Origin: Leucaena leucocephala
Taxonomy: Eukaryota; Streptophyta; Magnoliopsida; Fabales; Fabaceae
Direction of reading: 5' to 3'
Length of the DNA stretch: 64,000 bases
Assembly: GCA_037074615.1 (NCBI GenBank)
Contig: CM073536.1
Span: forward strand, 9,615,001-9,679,000
Position 1 is the stretch's first letter, and every line of letters begins with the position of its first letter. Positions 44,627-55,564 of the stretch are shown one piece after another. The notes beneath the pieces were generated by a model. The model did not search any database, was not told where the DNA came from, and was given only the letters and a program-made list of their open reading frames with translations. The translations under genes and the position numbers were made by a program.

Positions 44627-44900
44627 ATCTCCCACTTAGCCCGTATACCGTAAGTCAATTATTATGTCTAGATGAGTTAAGGCTATACTATAAGAATTAT
44701 GACGATAAATTCCCTTAAGTCGAGTATTACCTTCTACGTATTACAAGCAGCACCCTTATTTAATGGGTATAACCTTATGAATAAACTCATATGTTTATTC
44801 AATTCCAATCTTAATATTTATTCATCTCAATAATATAAATGTATACAAATCAATATTAGAGATAATAATCCAAAAACTAAATTTTATTGCACTGCATACC

Positions 44901-45443
44901 TCAACAAGATGAATAGTGGTGCAACCCCATTTTAGGTACATGCAAAATGAATTCATTCAATTTCAATCCTTTAGTCAAAGAATTAATTAGCATATCTTTT
45001 ATATTGATGTGTTTAACCAAAGTTTGGCCATCTATAACTCTTTCTTTTAAGTATAGGAATTTCAGTTTGACGAATTTACTTTGACTTCCACTCATTTTGT
45101 TATTTGCTATAGCTATTATAGTGTGTTATCACATTATATTCTAATTGGCTTAGATATTGAGTCATTTTAACCCAGCAATAAATTTTTTTATCTAGATTAC
45201 TTATGAACTTGCCTCAAAATATACAATATACTCAGCATCACAAGTAGAAGGAGCTATTAATGTTTGTTTTGCACTTTTCCATAATACTGCTCCTTTTGCG
45301 AGTAGGAAGATATAACTAGTTGTATATTTATTTGTGTCCACACACCCTCCTAAGTTAGAGTCTGAGTAACCAACCACTTCTAGATTCTCTATCTTTTTAT
45401 ATGTGAGGATATAGAGTTTAGTGCTTTGTAGGTATCTAAACAC
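44901..45443 (-). pseudogene. Copia RNase H remnant
   Basis: Minus frames: FRYLQSTKLYILTY, VVGYSDSNLGGCVDTNKYTT, LLAKGAVLWKSAKQTLIAPS and CDAEYIVYFEASS, then, after a break, HINIKDMLINSLTKGLK and FILHVPKMGLHH. These correspond to the copia RNase H domain (YSDSDWAG, SAEAEY and LTKGL motifs). Stops and frameshifts between 45095 and 45201 make it non-functional. Confidence 0.75.
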
Positions 45444-45889
45444 CTTCTTTACATTTATCCAATATGCGTCATTAGGATTACTTTAGTACCTTCCCAACAT
45501 ACCCATAACAAAAACTATATTAGGTATAGTGCAAACATGTGCATACATTAAGCTTCCTACTGTTGAGGTATATGTGACTTTTTCTATTTGTTTTCTCTTG
45601 AGCTCAATTTTGGGACCTATTATAGGTTGAATTTATCTCCCTTTTCTAGATGAGCTATGTTGGTTGAATAGTTCTTTTTCATGAATCATTCAAGAACTTT
45701 GTTGATATATGCTTCTTGAGACAAGTCTAAAAGGTTTTAAGTTCTATCCCAATGGATCTTAATGCCAATAACATAAAATGATTCACACATATCTTTCATA
45801 TCAAAGCTCTTAAATAAGAACCATTTTACCTTACGCAATAGTCTAGATCGTTCATTGCAAGCAATATGTCATTGACATCATTGAACCAG

Positions 45890-46800
45890 AATCAATCTAT
45901 CAAGTGTCGTCATCAACATTAACATCATGAAATTCTAAAGTAACATGAGAAGCATGCACACCTTTACATACTAGCCATGCCTTCCTCTTGAGGCACTCGT
46001 TCTTTATATGCCCCTCTTTTTTTTTTTTTAACAAAAGAAGCATTTGGCATCCTTATTGTTTATGACAAAAGCAGGAGGAATTCTTTTATTCATCTTTTTA
46101 TCATCCTTATTCTCCTTGCTTCCTACCTCAGTGGAACTCACCGCCAAATGAGCTTCCTTGGATACACCCTTTCCACTCATCAACAACCTAGTTTCTTCTT
46201 GCACACACATAAATAGTAATTCGTCTACTAACCACTTTTCTTTATGTGTGTGATAGGATATCTTAAAGGCATCATATTGTGGAGGAAGAGAATTCAAGAT
46301 TAATTGCACTAAGAATTGCTCTGGTCAGTTCCATCTCAAAGGGTTTCAATTGAGAAGATAGATCTCTCATTTTTCATAATATGCTGCCTTTTTCCCTATA
46401 CATGTGAGCCTCATAGCACATAGCTCCTACATGATGGAGCTTCACATCTACTTATCTGTTAGTTTAAATTGCTTATCTGCAACTTCTAGGTATTCTTTAG
46501 TCGTTTCCCATTTAAGGTTCCATCTCGAAGGTCCTTTGCGATCCTTGTTCTTATGAGTATAAGAGCAAAATGGTTGGTCTTCTCCTAACTTTCATGATAT
46601 TCTTTAGCCTCTTTGTCAAACGAGTCATTAGCTGGTTTGGGAGGTCTATCAGTTTCTAAGACAAAGTTCATGTTCAAGCAACCGAGCTATAGCACAACAA
46701 TTTCCCTCTAATCAGGAGTATTATCTAATATAATTTTGTTGATGGCATAACCATTGAGATTAGGGACAAAAAATGGAGCTGTAATTTTAGAGAATCAATC
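45890..46800 (-). pseudogene. Copia gag remnant
   Basis: The 46309-46028 frame reads LILNSLPPQYDAFKISYHTH, KWLVDELLFMCVQEETRL and ends INNKDAKCFFC, the start of a zinc knuckle, continuing out of frame as HIKNECLKRKAWLV (about 45960-46010). Upstream, SKITAPFFVPNLNGYAIN can be read near 46740-46790. It matches the UBN2-type gag of copia elements. The run of T at 46019-46030 marks a frame break. Confidence 0.65.
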
Positions 46801-47864
46801 AGACTCACAAATTAGTTGAGACAATATATCATAATAACTATGCCATATATACATGCTTAAAAACTTCAATAAAGCCTACAATTATAAATCGTATCACCAA
46901 GATGTACCTGCTAGCAAAGAAGTTAGCATATCATATATTTATCTCAAATTCATTAAACTCGAATGTATTTATATTTCTTAATACCTGTGGGTTATTTAAA
47001 AAATATAAGGCAATTCTATCTCACCCTAATTAAATATACACTTATAATTGTCTACCTGTGGTCAAAGACTAATTATAATTATATATTTAATTACAATAGA
47101 TATTTTATAAATCTATCTGTGAATAATGATGCATGCAACAGAAAAAAGATGTTATAGCTACTCCTTGAGAAAATCATGCTAATCACAAATATTAGGTAAG
47201 TGTACTAAAATCCAATATATGCATGACTTAATGGAGAACTTAAGTAATTAATTTAATCAATATAAGTGACTAAATAACCAAATTAAATTCTCTCACTATT
47301 TATGCATCCAAAAAATTATTTATAAATTCAATTTTAGCATATTTTCACTTAATCATGTTTGTTTGTGAAATTCTAACTGTTATATAATTGTGCAAAATTA
47401 GTTATCCAAATATTTAGACAGTTAAATAACACACCATAATGAATTTCATAAATTGTCCATAATTAGAAAATATTCAAAATTAAATTTTTTTAAATTAAAC
47501 AATAATAAATGATACATAAAACAAATTATAATTGCTAAATAAATAATGCACAACTCGATATTATACATTTAGCACAAATTAATTTCTAAAAATAAAGCAA
47601 CATGACCCAAATAGAAGACAACCTAAACATCAGCCCAACATATAATTTCCAGAGATAAAACAAGCAAATTATTGGACCAAAATAAAATTTTCTCGAACCT
47701 AGAAGTAACCAAAAAATATTACAGAGAATAGAAACAAAAAAGGCAAACTGGCCTAATCAAAAATAAAACTGGCATTGTGGAAATGAAAATAAAAATGAAG
47801 CAAAAAGCCCAAAAATTACATCGGCCCAGAACAAAGATGAAGTGAGGCAAAATAAAAATTCTAA

Positions 47865-49042
47865 GATAATGGTGGAAACTGGATTGAAAATGAGGCAGAG
47901 CTTATAGGTATGATTTTAAGTTATTTTAAGAATCTTTATAATTGGTCTGATAATTTTCAATGTAAGTTACACACAAGGATCAATTTTTCATCTGAGGTTA
48001 AGTCCAAACTCTCTAATATGTCCCATCAGCCTACTGATATGGAAATTAAGGATGCTCTTTTCTCTATGGGGCCTTATAAGGCTCCTGGTATTGATGGTTT
48101 CTCTCCAATATTCTATCAAGAAAATTGGGAGACAGTAGGCACTGCGTTGTGCAAATTTGTTAAAAATACTTTTATAAAAGGGTCTGTTGAAGCCAGTACT
48201 AACAAGACATTGATTTCTCTTATACCAAAGATTGAGAATCCGTAGGAGATTGGTCATTTTAGACCCATTGCCTTATGTAATGTACGCTATAAATGCATTA
48301 CTAAGGTTATTGTTTGCAGATTGAGAAATGTAATGGATGATATTGTTTCTCCTTATCAATCAAGCTTTATTAAAGGTAGACATATACAAGATAATATTAT
48401 AATTGGTCAAGAAATTATGCACATAATGAAGAAAGCTAAAGGAAAAAATGGTTTGTTGGCTTTAAAGGTTGATTTACAGAAAGCATATGATAGTTTCCGA
48501 TGGGATTTTATTCATCAGGTTCTTATTGAGGTGGGCCTGGACCTTTCTCTGATAAATCTTATTATGAGCTGTATCACTTCTGTTTCTTATAATGTTTTAT
48601 GGAATGGTTCTCAAACAGAATTTTTCTTTCCTAAAAGAGGTCTCTGAAAGGAGATCCTATTTCACCTCTTTTGTTTGTGCTATGTATAGACAGATTATCA
48701 CATATTATTACGGATGCGGTTAATTCAGATCAATGGAAACCAATTGGGGTATCGAGTGGAGGCCCATACATATCTCATTTGATGTTTGCTGACGATCTTC
48801 TTCTCTTCGGAGTTGCTACTGAAAAGCAAGCAAAAAGCATGATGACTTGTCTTGATAAATTTTGTAGAGCTTCAGGGGCTAAAATCAACAAGAGTAAATC
48901 ATCTGTCTTCTTCTCTCCAAAGGTGAATGGCAAAATTAAAAAGAAGATAAGTGAAATCACAGGTATGGTTATTTCTACTGAGATAGGAAAGTATCTGGGT
49001 TTTCTAATCATCAAAGAGAGGAAGCCCAGACATACTTTTTAG
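47865..49042 (+). pseudogene. LINE ORF2, endonuclease-RT linker and reverse transcriptase
   Basis: The reading frame holds the RT palm: NKTLISLIPKIENP, then GHFRPIALCNVRYK after a TAG, DLQKAYDSFRWDF, KGDPISPLLFVLCIDRL after a frameshift, FADDLLLFG, and KINKSKSSVFFS. The FADD box keeps both catalytic aspartates. The nonsense sites look like CAG to TAG changes, the usual result of cytosine deamination. No endonuclease domain remains. Confidence 0.85.
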
Positions 49043-50818
49043 TACATCATTGATAGAGTCAAAACTAAACTTGTTGCATGGAAAGAGAGTACTCTTTCAG
49101 TGGCTGGAAGAATTACTTTGGCAAAATCAGTATTAAGCTCTATACCAGTGTATCCTATGCAAGTGGCCAAAATTCCCGCGTCAGTGTGTCAGGAAGTGGA
49201 GAGATTGCAACGAAATTTTATATGGGGACATAGTCAAAGCTCATATGGATTTCATCCGATTGGGTGGAATCAAATTATTAAGCCCAAATTGTATGGGGGA
49301 CTAGCATTCAAGAAGCTATCATCATTGAATCGTGCTTGTGGATCCAAATTGGCATGGAAATTAGTTAATGGAGAGAAAGGTTTATGGGTAGATGTGTTGC
49401 TACATAAATATATGCTAAGGAATGAAGATAATCTTCTTGATGCAAGAAAGGGAGATTCTGCACTATGGAAATTTATCTCTCAACAACAAGATATAGTTCA
49501 TTTGGGCACAAGATGGCATATCAGAAATGGTCAACTTGTAAATTTCTTCACGGATAAGTGGTTGTTTCCAGATAAAACCATAAAGGATTTATGTCTTCGG
49601 CCACTTACTACGGAGGAAGAAGGAAGTAAAGTGGCGGATTGGAGTTCTGGGGGCACTTGGGATTTCCAAAGACTTGCTACTATTATTCCAAGTAAGGTTG
49701 TTCAGAGGTTAATTAGCATGATCCCACCTATGTTGGATGCGGGTAATGATACGATGGTCTGGAACGCTACAAATGAAGGTATCTTTACTATTAAAAGTGC
49801 TTACTTTTTAATTGAGAAGTTTCAGGCACAGGATTATAGTCTAGTCTACAAAGACATATGGAAGTGGAATGGTGCTGAACATATTCGTGTTTTTATGTGG
49901 ATAGCCTTTAATAATCGTTTAGCAACCAATACTTGGAGAAGTAAATGGTCCTCAACTGATGCAACATGCCAACATTGTAATGAGGGTATGGAAGATGTCT
50001 TACATATACTCCGGGATTGTTGTTATGCCAGAGACCTTTGGTCTAAACTAATTCATCCTCGTTATTGCTCTTCCTTCTTTAGAGCTACTTTAAGGGATTG
50101 GTTTGCTATGAATCTTAAAAAGCAGTTGAGAGTTCATAGTGGAAGTAATTGGAATCTAATTTGGGGGGTGTCAATTTGGAGTTTATGGAAGTGGAGGAAT
50201 AAAGCTATTTTTGATAATGATTTTTTGAAACCACTTGATCCATATTCAGTCATTATGCAAACATGGGAAAGCTTTGTGCAAGTTCATGATGATTATATGT
50301 TTACTAACTTGGGCTCCTCAATTTCATTTAATTGGCAACCTCCTCCATTAGATTGAGTGAAATTAAATGTTGATGGAGCATTTATGACAGCTCATAAGAG
50401 GGCAGGTTGTGGTGGAGCTATTAGAAATCATGCTGGAAGTTGGATAGTGGGATTTACAAGTGTTCTAGGTTCATGCAGTGTAATTGAAGCTGAACAATGG
50501 GCGATCTTCAAGGGTCTAAAACTTGCCTGGGAGCTAGGATTCAAGAAGATTATACTTGAATCGGATGCCAAGAATGTTGTAGATATGTTAACAAAGAAAA
50601 TAGTCCACACATGCAGCCTTTTACTTTTATAGATATAGAAGATGATGAATTTATCTTGGGAGCTGAAAATACAATATGTTTCCAGAGAGCAAAATCGTTT
50701 GGCAGATTCTCTCGCAAAGGATGGTTTAAGGGATACACAAATGTTGTACTCGTGCCCTGCTCATTTAAGAGATATTGTGGTTAAGGAGTGTTTGGGATTT
50801 GATCCCCTTGTAGATTAA
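49043..50818 (+). pseudogene. LINE ORF2 C-terminus: thumb, zf-RVT and RNase H
   Basis: SVAGRITLAKSVLSSIPVYP and GFHPIGWNQIIKPKLYGGLA belong to the conserved post-RT region. zf-RVT cysteines are in CQHCNEGMEDVLHILRDC. RNase H: VDGAFMTAHKRAGCGGAIRN, IEAEQWAIFKGLKLAW, LESDAKNVVDML, then, past two stops, REQNRLADSLAKDGL. The frame is kept but broken by TGA at 50354 (in place of an expected Trp codon) and TAGs at 50630 and 50636. Confidence 0.85.
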
Positions 50819-50878
50819 GTTATTTTAACTTAGGGAATATTAGCCCTCTTCTTGTAGCAAAAAAAAAAATTCTAAAAG

Positions 50879-51154
50879 CAACCCATCGTCCGTGGGTTCA
50901 ACTGATAAAGGGGTGCGATATGCGACTATTTAGAGCGTGTTCGATCCCTCGGGAGTACCACTTTGTTATGGTTCCATTCACAGCATTTGAGGAGGTATCC
51001 TAGCTCCTGAGTGTTTAGGTTTACGCCTGAGGGTAATAGACGGCTCGTTCTACTCGATATTGGTATTGCCTAGGAGGAAGGGATGCTTCGCCCTACCCTT
51101 GGATCGTAGATAAGCCCAACCCCTTTCTAAAAATTTTCAATTGTATAAAAAAAA
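50879..51154 (+). mobile_element. tRNA-type SINE (family 1), copy C
   Basis: Full-length copy: AACCCATCGTCCGTGGGTTC, A-box-like TTCAACTGATAAAGG, B-box TGTTCGATCCCT, 3' end CCCAACCCCTTTCTAAAAAT, A tail. Perfect TCTAAAAG duplicates lie at 50871-50878 and 51155-51162. It sits directly at the 3' junction of the LINE, using the LINE's own flanking duplication as target. This is the best-preserved copy in the window. Confidence 0.85.
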
Positions 51155-51327
51155 TCTAAAAGTACAAAACAGAGAGGACTAGACACTACATTTAACAAAA
51201 ATAAATAAAATGAAATAAATAAATTAAATGCATATGGCCCAAAATACACAAGCCCAATTTAAATTAACAGAAAATAAATAAAATAATTAAAGCTGAAACC
51301 CCAAAGTTGAGAGGCCCAAAATGTAAA

Positions 51328-51530
51328 TTTTTTTTTATACAAATATTTTGTGAAAGGGGGTTAGGCTCACTCACGATCTAAGGGTAGAACGAAGTCTCTC
51401 TTCCTCCTAGGTAATACTAATATTGGGTAGGGCGAGCCATTAATTACCCTCAGGCATAAATTTAGGCACCTAGGAGTTATGATGTCTCCCTAAACGTCGT
51501 GACTAGAACTATAACAAATTGGTACTCCTT
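51328..51530 (-). mobile_element. tRNA-type SINE (family 1), copy D, 5'-truncated
   Basis: Reverse orientation: a T run, then the complement of GCCTAACCCCCTTTCACAAAAT, through the CTAGGAGGAAG and TAATGGCTCGCC blocks, ending at GGTACTCC. The head with the pol III boxes is missing, as in 5'-truncated retroposition or later loss. Confidence 0.75.
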
Positions 51531-51569
51531 AAATAATAAAAATAAGACAGAAAAATAAAATACATGGAA

Positions 51570-53450
51570 GCCAAATCATAGGTATGCATGTTTTTGCTGA
51601 TATAGGAAAGTATCTCCAATTATCAAAAGGAGGAAATCCAGGAATATTTTTCAATATATAGTTGATCAAGTTAAATCTAAACTAGTAGCTTGGAAGACAA
51701 TATTCTTTCAATGGCTAGGCAAATAACTTTGGCCAAATTGGTGCTGAGTTTTGGATCAGTATATCCAACGCTTATTTCCAAGATACATGTTTCAGTTTGT
51801 TAGGAAGTGGAGTAGATACAAAGGAATTTTATATAGAGGAATGACCAAAATTCACATGGATTCCATCCTATTGGTTGGGATCAAATTGTAAAGCTAAAAT
51901 TAAATGGTGGTCTTGGATTTAAGAAGTTATCATCATTAAATTGTGCTTGTGGAGCCAAAATTGTCTGGATGTTAGTTAATGGAGATAAAGGCATGTGGGT
52001 CGATATGTTCTTACACAAATACATACTAATGAATGAAGATAATTTACTAGAGGCAAGGAAGGGTGATTTTGTGTTGTGGAAGTTTATTTCCTAGCAGGAA
52101 GATATAGTTGAGTTAGGAATAAGATGGCACATCAGAAATGGATAAATGGTGAATTTTTTTATAGACTAAATAGTTGTTTCTTACTATAAACTTTAAGGAA
52201 GTGTGTACTAGACCACTTACAGTTGAAGAAGAAAATAGTAAAGTTTCAGATTTGATTAATTCAAGGTCTTGAGATTTCCACAAACTTGCTAATCTTCTCT
52301 CAAGCAATTCTGTTTAGAGACTAGTCACTATGCTTCCACCTATGACATGCAAAGATGTAATGGTTTGGAATACTATAAATGAGAGTACTTTCACAATTAA
52401 AAGTGTATATTTTCTAATTGAGCCTCAATCGATTGATTCATATAGTTCTACTTACAAAGATATTTGGAAATAGAATGGTGCTGAGCGTATTCATGTATTC
52501 ATGTAGATAGCATTTAATAATCGCTTAGCGACCAATGTTTGGCGAAGTAAGTGGGCGTCAACTTCTGCAATGTGTCAATACTGCAATGAAGATACAGAGG
52601 ATATTTTACATATTCTTCGAGATTGCAGGTACGCTAGACAGCTTTGGTTTCGAATGGTTGATCCCATGTATTATTTCTCATTTTTTTAGAGCTCTCTTAC
52701 ATGAATGTTTACCTTAAATATCAAGAGGGAGTTAAGAATTAATGGTCTTACTAATTGGGGATTAATTTGGAGAGCTACAAATTAGAGTTTTTAGAAGTAG
52801 AGAAATCAACATTCATTTGATACAAACTTCTTTAAACCTGTGGATCTTTACTCGGTCATTATGCATACTTAGAAAACATATGTGCAGGTTTAGGAGGATA
52901 ATTTATTTAACTACGAATGTCATTATTTTGAGTTTCTCTAATTGGCAACCTCCTCTTTTGGGATGACTCAAACTAAATGTGGATGGTGTTTTGACGGCAG
53001 CCCATACCAAAGCGAGATATGGTGGAGTTATTAGATATCATATTGGGAGCTAGGTTGTTGGATTTACTAGTACACTAGGTTCCTGTATTGTAATAGAATC
53101 TAAGTAGCAGGCTGTGTTTAAAGGTCTTAAAATGGCTAGGATCTTAGATTTAGAAAGCTTATTCTTGAATCTGATTCTAAAAATGTTATTGATATGCGAT
53201 CCAACGGGAATAATGATAAATACAGTTTATTAGTTATACAGATACAGAACTTTATATAGAGTTCATGGGATCTAAAACTCTAACACATTCTTAGAATTCA
53301 GAACAAGATTGCAGATGCTCTGGCTAAGGAGGATATGTCTACTATGGAAATTTTATCTTTTTACTCTCCATATTTGGAGTCTCTTGTTTTTAAGATCATT
53401 TGGGATCTAATACCCTTCAGATTGCAGTTAGCCCTCCCTTGTATGAAAAA
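51570..53450 (+). mobile_element. Second LINE fragment of the same family, heavily degraded
   Basis: Collinear with 48960-50830 of the neighbouring LINE. Identifiable pieces are IGKYL, MARQITLAKLVLS, HGFHPIGWDQIVKLKLNGGL, VNGDKGMWVDMFLHKYI, DNLLEARKGD, CNEDTEDILHILRDC and the RNase H start KLNVDG. Dozens of stops and indels are present; it starts after the RT catalytic box. It ends near GTATGAAAAA before a G run. Confidence 0.8.
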
Positions 53451-53467
53451 GGGGGGGGGGGGGGGGG
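53451..53467. repeat. Run of 17 G
   Basis: An uninterrupted G17 directly follows the AAAAA that ends the degraded LINE. Such a run is prone to length error and quadruplex formation. Confidence 0.9.
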
Positions 53468-54400
53468 AAGACGTCGTTTAGCATGTCTTCCACAACCAAC
53501 TGGGTGATCTACCCGAGCCGGATGTAGAATCGTAGTCGCCATCCTGAAGTTTCAGGTGTCCTTTTTTCTGGCGACTTGGGGCATATTTTCTGGCGATGAG
53601 CACAGAAAAATGAGGCAAACTCAATATGGGCAAGGATCTCATGAGAAAATGAACGAACATTCAAAACGCAACTATGAAAAACACTTTTTGGGTCTCTCGG
53701 ATTCCAATGAGAATGGCGATGGTAGCCATCGGAGAACTAAACGTTCCAATTCTGTCCCAGTGACCCGACCAAAACAATATATATGGGCAGAACAAAATTA
53801 AATAGAATTCGAAAAATCAACTTGCTACAAAGGGCAACAATTCTATCTCTGGTTTTGGCGGCGAGATCCTTTCAGAGAATGAGGAACATTCTCACCCTTT
53901 TGAGAGCTCGTAATCGTCCTTGATATGCATCAAACAAAGTTGGATTAACAAGGCAAACATAATGCTTAACAAAAATTTCGACTCTTAAACAGATTTGAAC
54001 CTTCAAATCTTCATCAAAGATGGGGATGATTCATTGGAGATTAAAATTAATCTCCTTCATCCCAATAATCCAATAATATAAAATATATTCAAATAAGAAT
54101 ATAAAAGTATAGAATAAAAAAGAAGGAGATATTTCTCTTTGATCTTGCTTATTGGAGCCCAATGACTCAACAACGGTGAATTACTTTTATTCCATATAAA
54201 AGCAAGGATCAATACTAAAAAATATCATGGAGACGACGCTCGAAATATTTTCATTTAAACAGAGCAACAAATACCAGAGACATCGTTGAGAAGATGATCT
54301 GCAGTCATGCTCCCTTAATTATAAATTCAAAATAAAACATAAATGCATCGAAATAAACAAAGCAAGCATAGTAGATCGTGAACCTGATTCTGATGCCTCG
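53468..54400. other. Leader region of the 10.7-kb copia element
   Basis: Lies between the LINE remnant and the 5' LTR. It is less AT-rich than the surroundings and has no copia protein homology I can read. Small frames at 53478-53801 on both strands are not recognised. By position it is untranslated leader of the minus-strand copia. Confidence 0.4.
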
Positions 54401-54870
54401 TATAAGACATGCACAAACACATATATTAAACTTAAATTGTATAAATGTATTATGACAAAAATGATTATAACGGAAGACTTTATAAATACTTCTTCTTATA
54501 TTTTTTATCTTGACTCAACACAAAATTTTAGATCAGAAAACTACAAAAACATAATAGAGTCAGAAGAAATAATTTCCAGGTTTATTCTAACTGCAAAAGG
54601 GCCCAGTGATGGCAATGGGGATTAGCTATTAATGGTCAGGGAACTTCAAGAAGAGCATAAAGGGTTTTTGCCTCTCTCAATATATCACTCAATTTTTGAG
54701 CTGTAAAAAATTAATGTTTTTCTTGCCATAAGAGAAATACTAATATATTGACTTAATTAATTATCGTACTTAGACTTGGGCCTAAAATGATTACGGTCAC
54801 ACTCAAAATATTTTATTAATTATCTAATTAAATAATTAAATAATTGTAATAGATAATAAAATATCTCACA
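54401..54870 (-). repeat. 5' LTR of the 10.7-kb copia element
   Basis: 470 bp, TATAAGACATGCAC to ATCTCACA; pairs with 44165-44626. Flanked on the right by CTTTA. Confidence 0.8.
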
Positions 54871-55247
54871 CTTTATTGATAGTTTCAAGGTATATTACAT
54901 TACCTCCCCTATTCTGTATTTTTTGGGTCACTAGATCATATCACATTATGAATCTACAAGGGCATGTTTGGTAGCATGAAAATGGAAGTAGGAAAATAGA
55001 AGTAAAAGTAGAATCAAATATTTTTTTTATTTGATACAATGGAAGCTACTTCCACTTTTGACATTTTGTGTCATTTCAGTTCTATAAAAAGAGATGGGAA
55101 ATGAAATGGGAGAAGTAGAAGTGAAATATTTTAGACAATTTTACCTCAAATTATAAAAATTCTAAACAACTTTAACCCTTTCTAAGTTATAAAAAAAATA
55201 TATATTGGATCATTTTACCCTAAGTTATAAAAAAATATATATCAATT

Positions 55248-55441
55248 CTTTTTTTTTGTTACAAGAATTTTTGGAAAGGGGTTGGGCTCGCTCATGATCT
55301 AAAGGCAGAGTGAAATCTCTCTTCCTCCTAAGCGATATCAATATCGGATAGGGCAAACCGTATATTAACCTCAAGTGTAAACCTAAGCACCTAGGAGCTA
55401 GAATGCTTCTCCAAGCGTTGTAATTGGAATCACAATAAAAT
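55248..55441 (-). mobile_element. tRNA-type SINE (family 1), copy E, 5'-truncated
   Basis: Reverse orientation: T run, complement of the AACCCCTTTCC tail, CTTCCTCCTAAGCGATATCA, TTAACCTCAAGTGTAAACCT, AGCACCTAGGAGCTAG, ending in the CACAATAAAA region. The head with A and B boxes is missing. It lies inside a larger AT-rich inverted-repeat region (54964-55625). Confidence 0.75.
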
Positions 55442-55443
55442 AG

Positions 55444-55564
55444 GCTTTAAAAGTTTATTTAGTAGGTTAGAAATGAGCATAGAATTGATGTATATAAATC
55501 CTAAACCCTAAAATATACATCAATTCTATACTCATTTCTAACCTACCAAACAAACTTTTAAAGC
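55444..55564. repeat. Near-perfect foldback with 52-bp arms
   Basis: Arm 55444-55495 is complementary to 55513-55564 with about three mismatches; the loop is 17 bp. Core of the arm: AGAAATGAGCATAGAATTGA. Outer matches (GGAAGTA-type units at 54980-55020 and 55590-55615) suggest it is the middle of a larger non-autonomous TIR element interrupted by the SINE. Confidence 0.75.

Larger units (their letters stand above)
47865..50869 (+). mobile_element. L1-like LINE, 5'-truncated, with poly(A) tail
   Basis: Coding starts mid-ORF2 (DNGGNWIENEAELIGMILSY). It continues through RT (SFIKGRHIQDNIIIGQEIMH, LKVDLQKAYDSFRWDF, catalytic FADD in HLMFADDLLLF), a zf-RVT region (CQHCNEGMEDVLHILRDC) and a plant-type RNase H (KLNVDGAF, AEQWAIFKGLKLAW, ESDAKNVVDML), ending at TAA 50816-50818. 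The A tail is 50859-50869. AAATTCTAA-type direct repeats flank it (about 47856-47864 and 50867-50875). Lesions: TAG 48243, 1-nt loss near 48642, TAG 49040, TGA 50354, TAG 50630 and TAG 50636. Confidence 0.9.
44165..54870 (-). mobile_element. Copia element with CTTTA duplication, internally deleted, host to LINEs and SINEs
   Basis: LTRs are 44165-44626 and 54401-54870, with the shared core CATATATTAAACTTAAATTG. CTTTA directly flanks both ends (44160-44164, 54871-54875). A degenerate primer site (near GGCATCAGAATC, minus strand, about 54385-54398) follows the 5' LTR and a purine tract lies at about 44627-44636. Coding remnants on minus are RNase H (44901-45443), RT C-terminal part (about 45450-45800) and gag with zinc-knuckle region (about 45890-46800). 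Integrase and most of RT are absent. The leader is split by LINE and SINE insertions. Confidence 0.8.

Noticed and set aside
53478..53801. Small frames next to the G run considered as a gene
   Set aside because: No recognised motif; position between LINE remnant and LTR fits copia leader.
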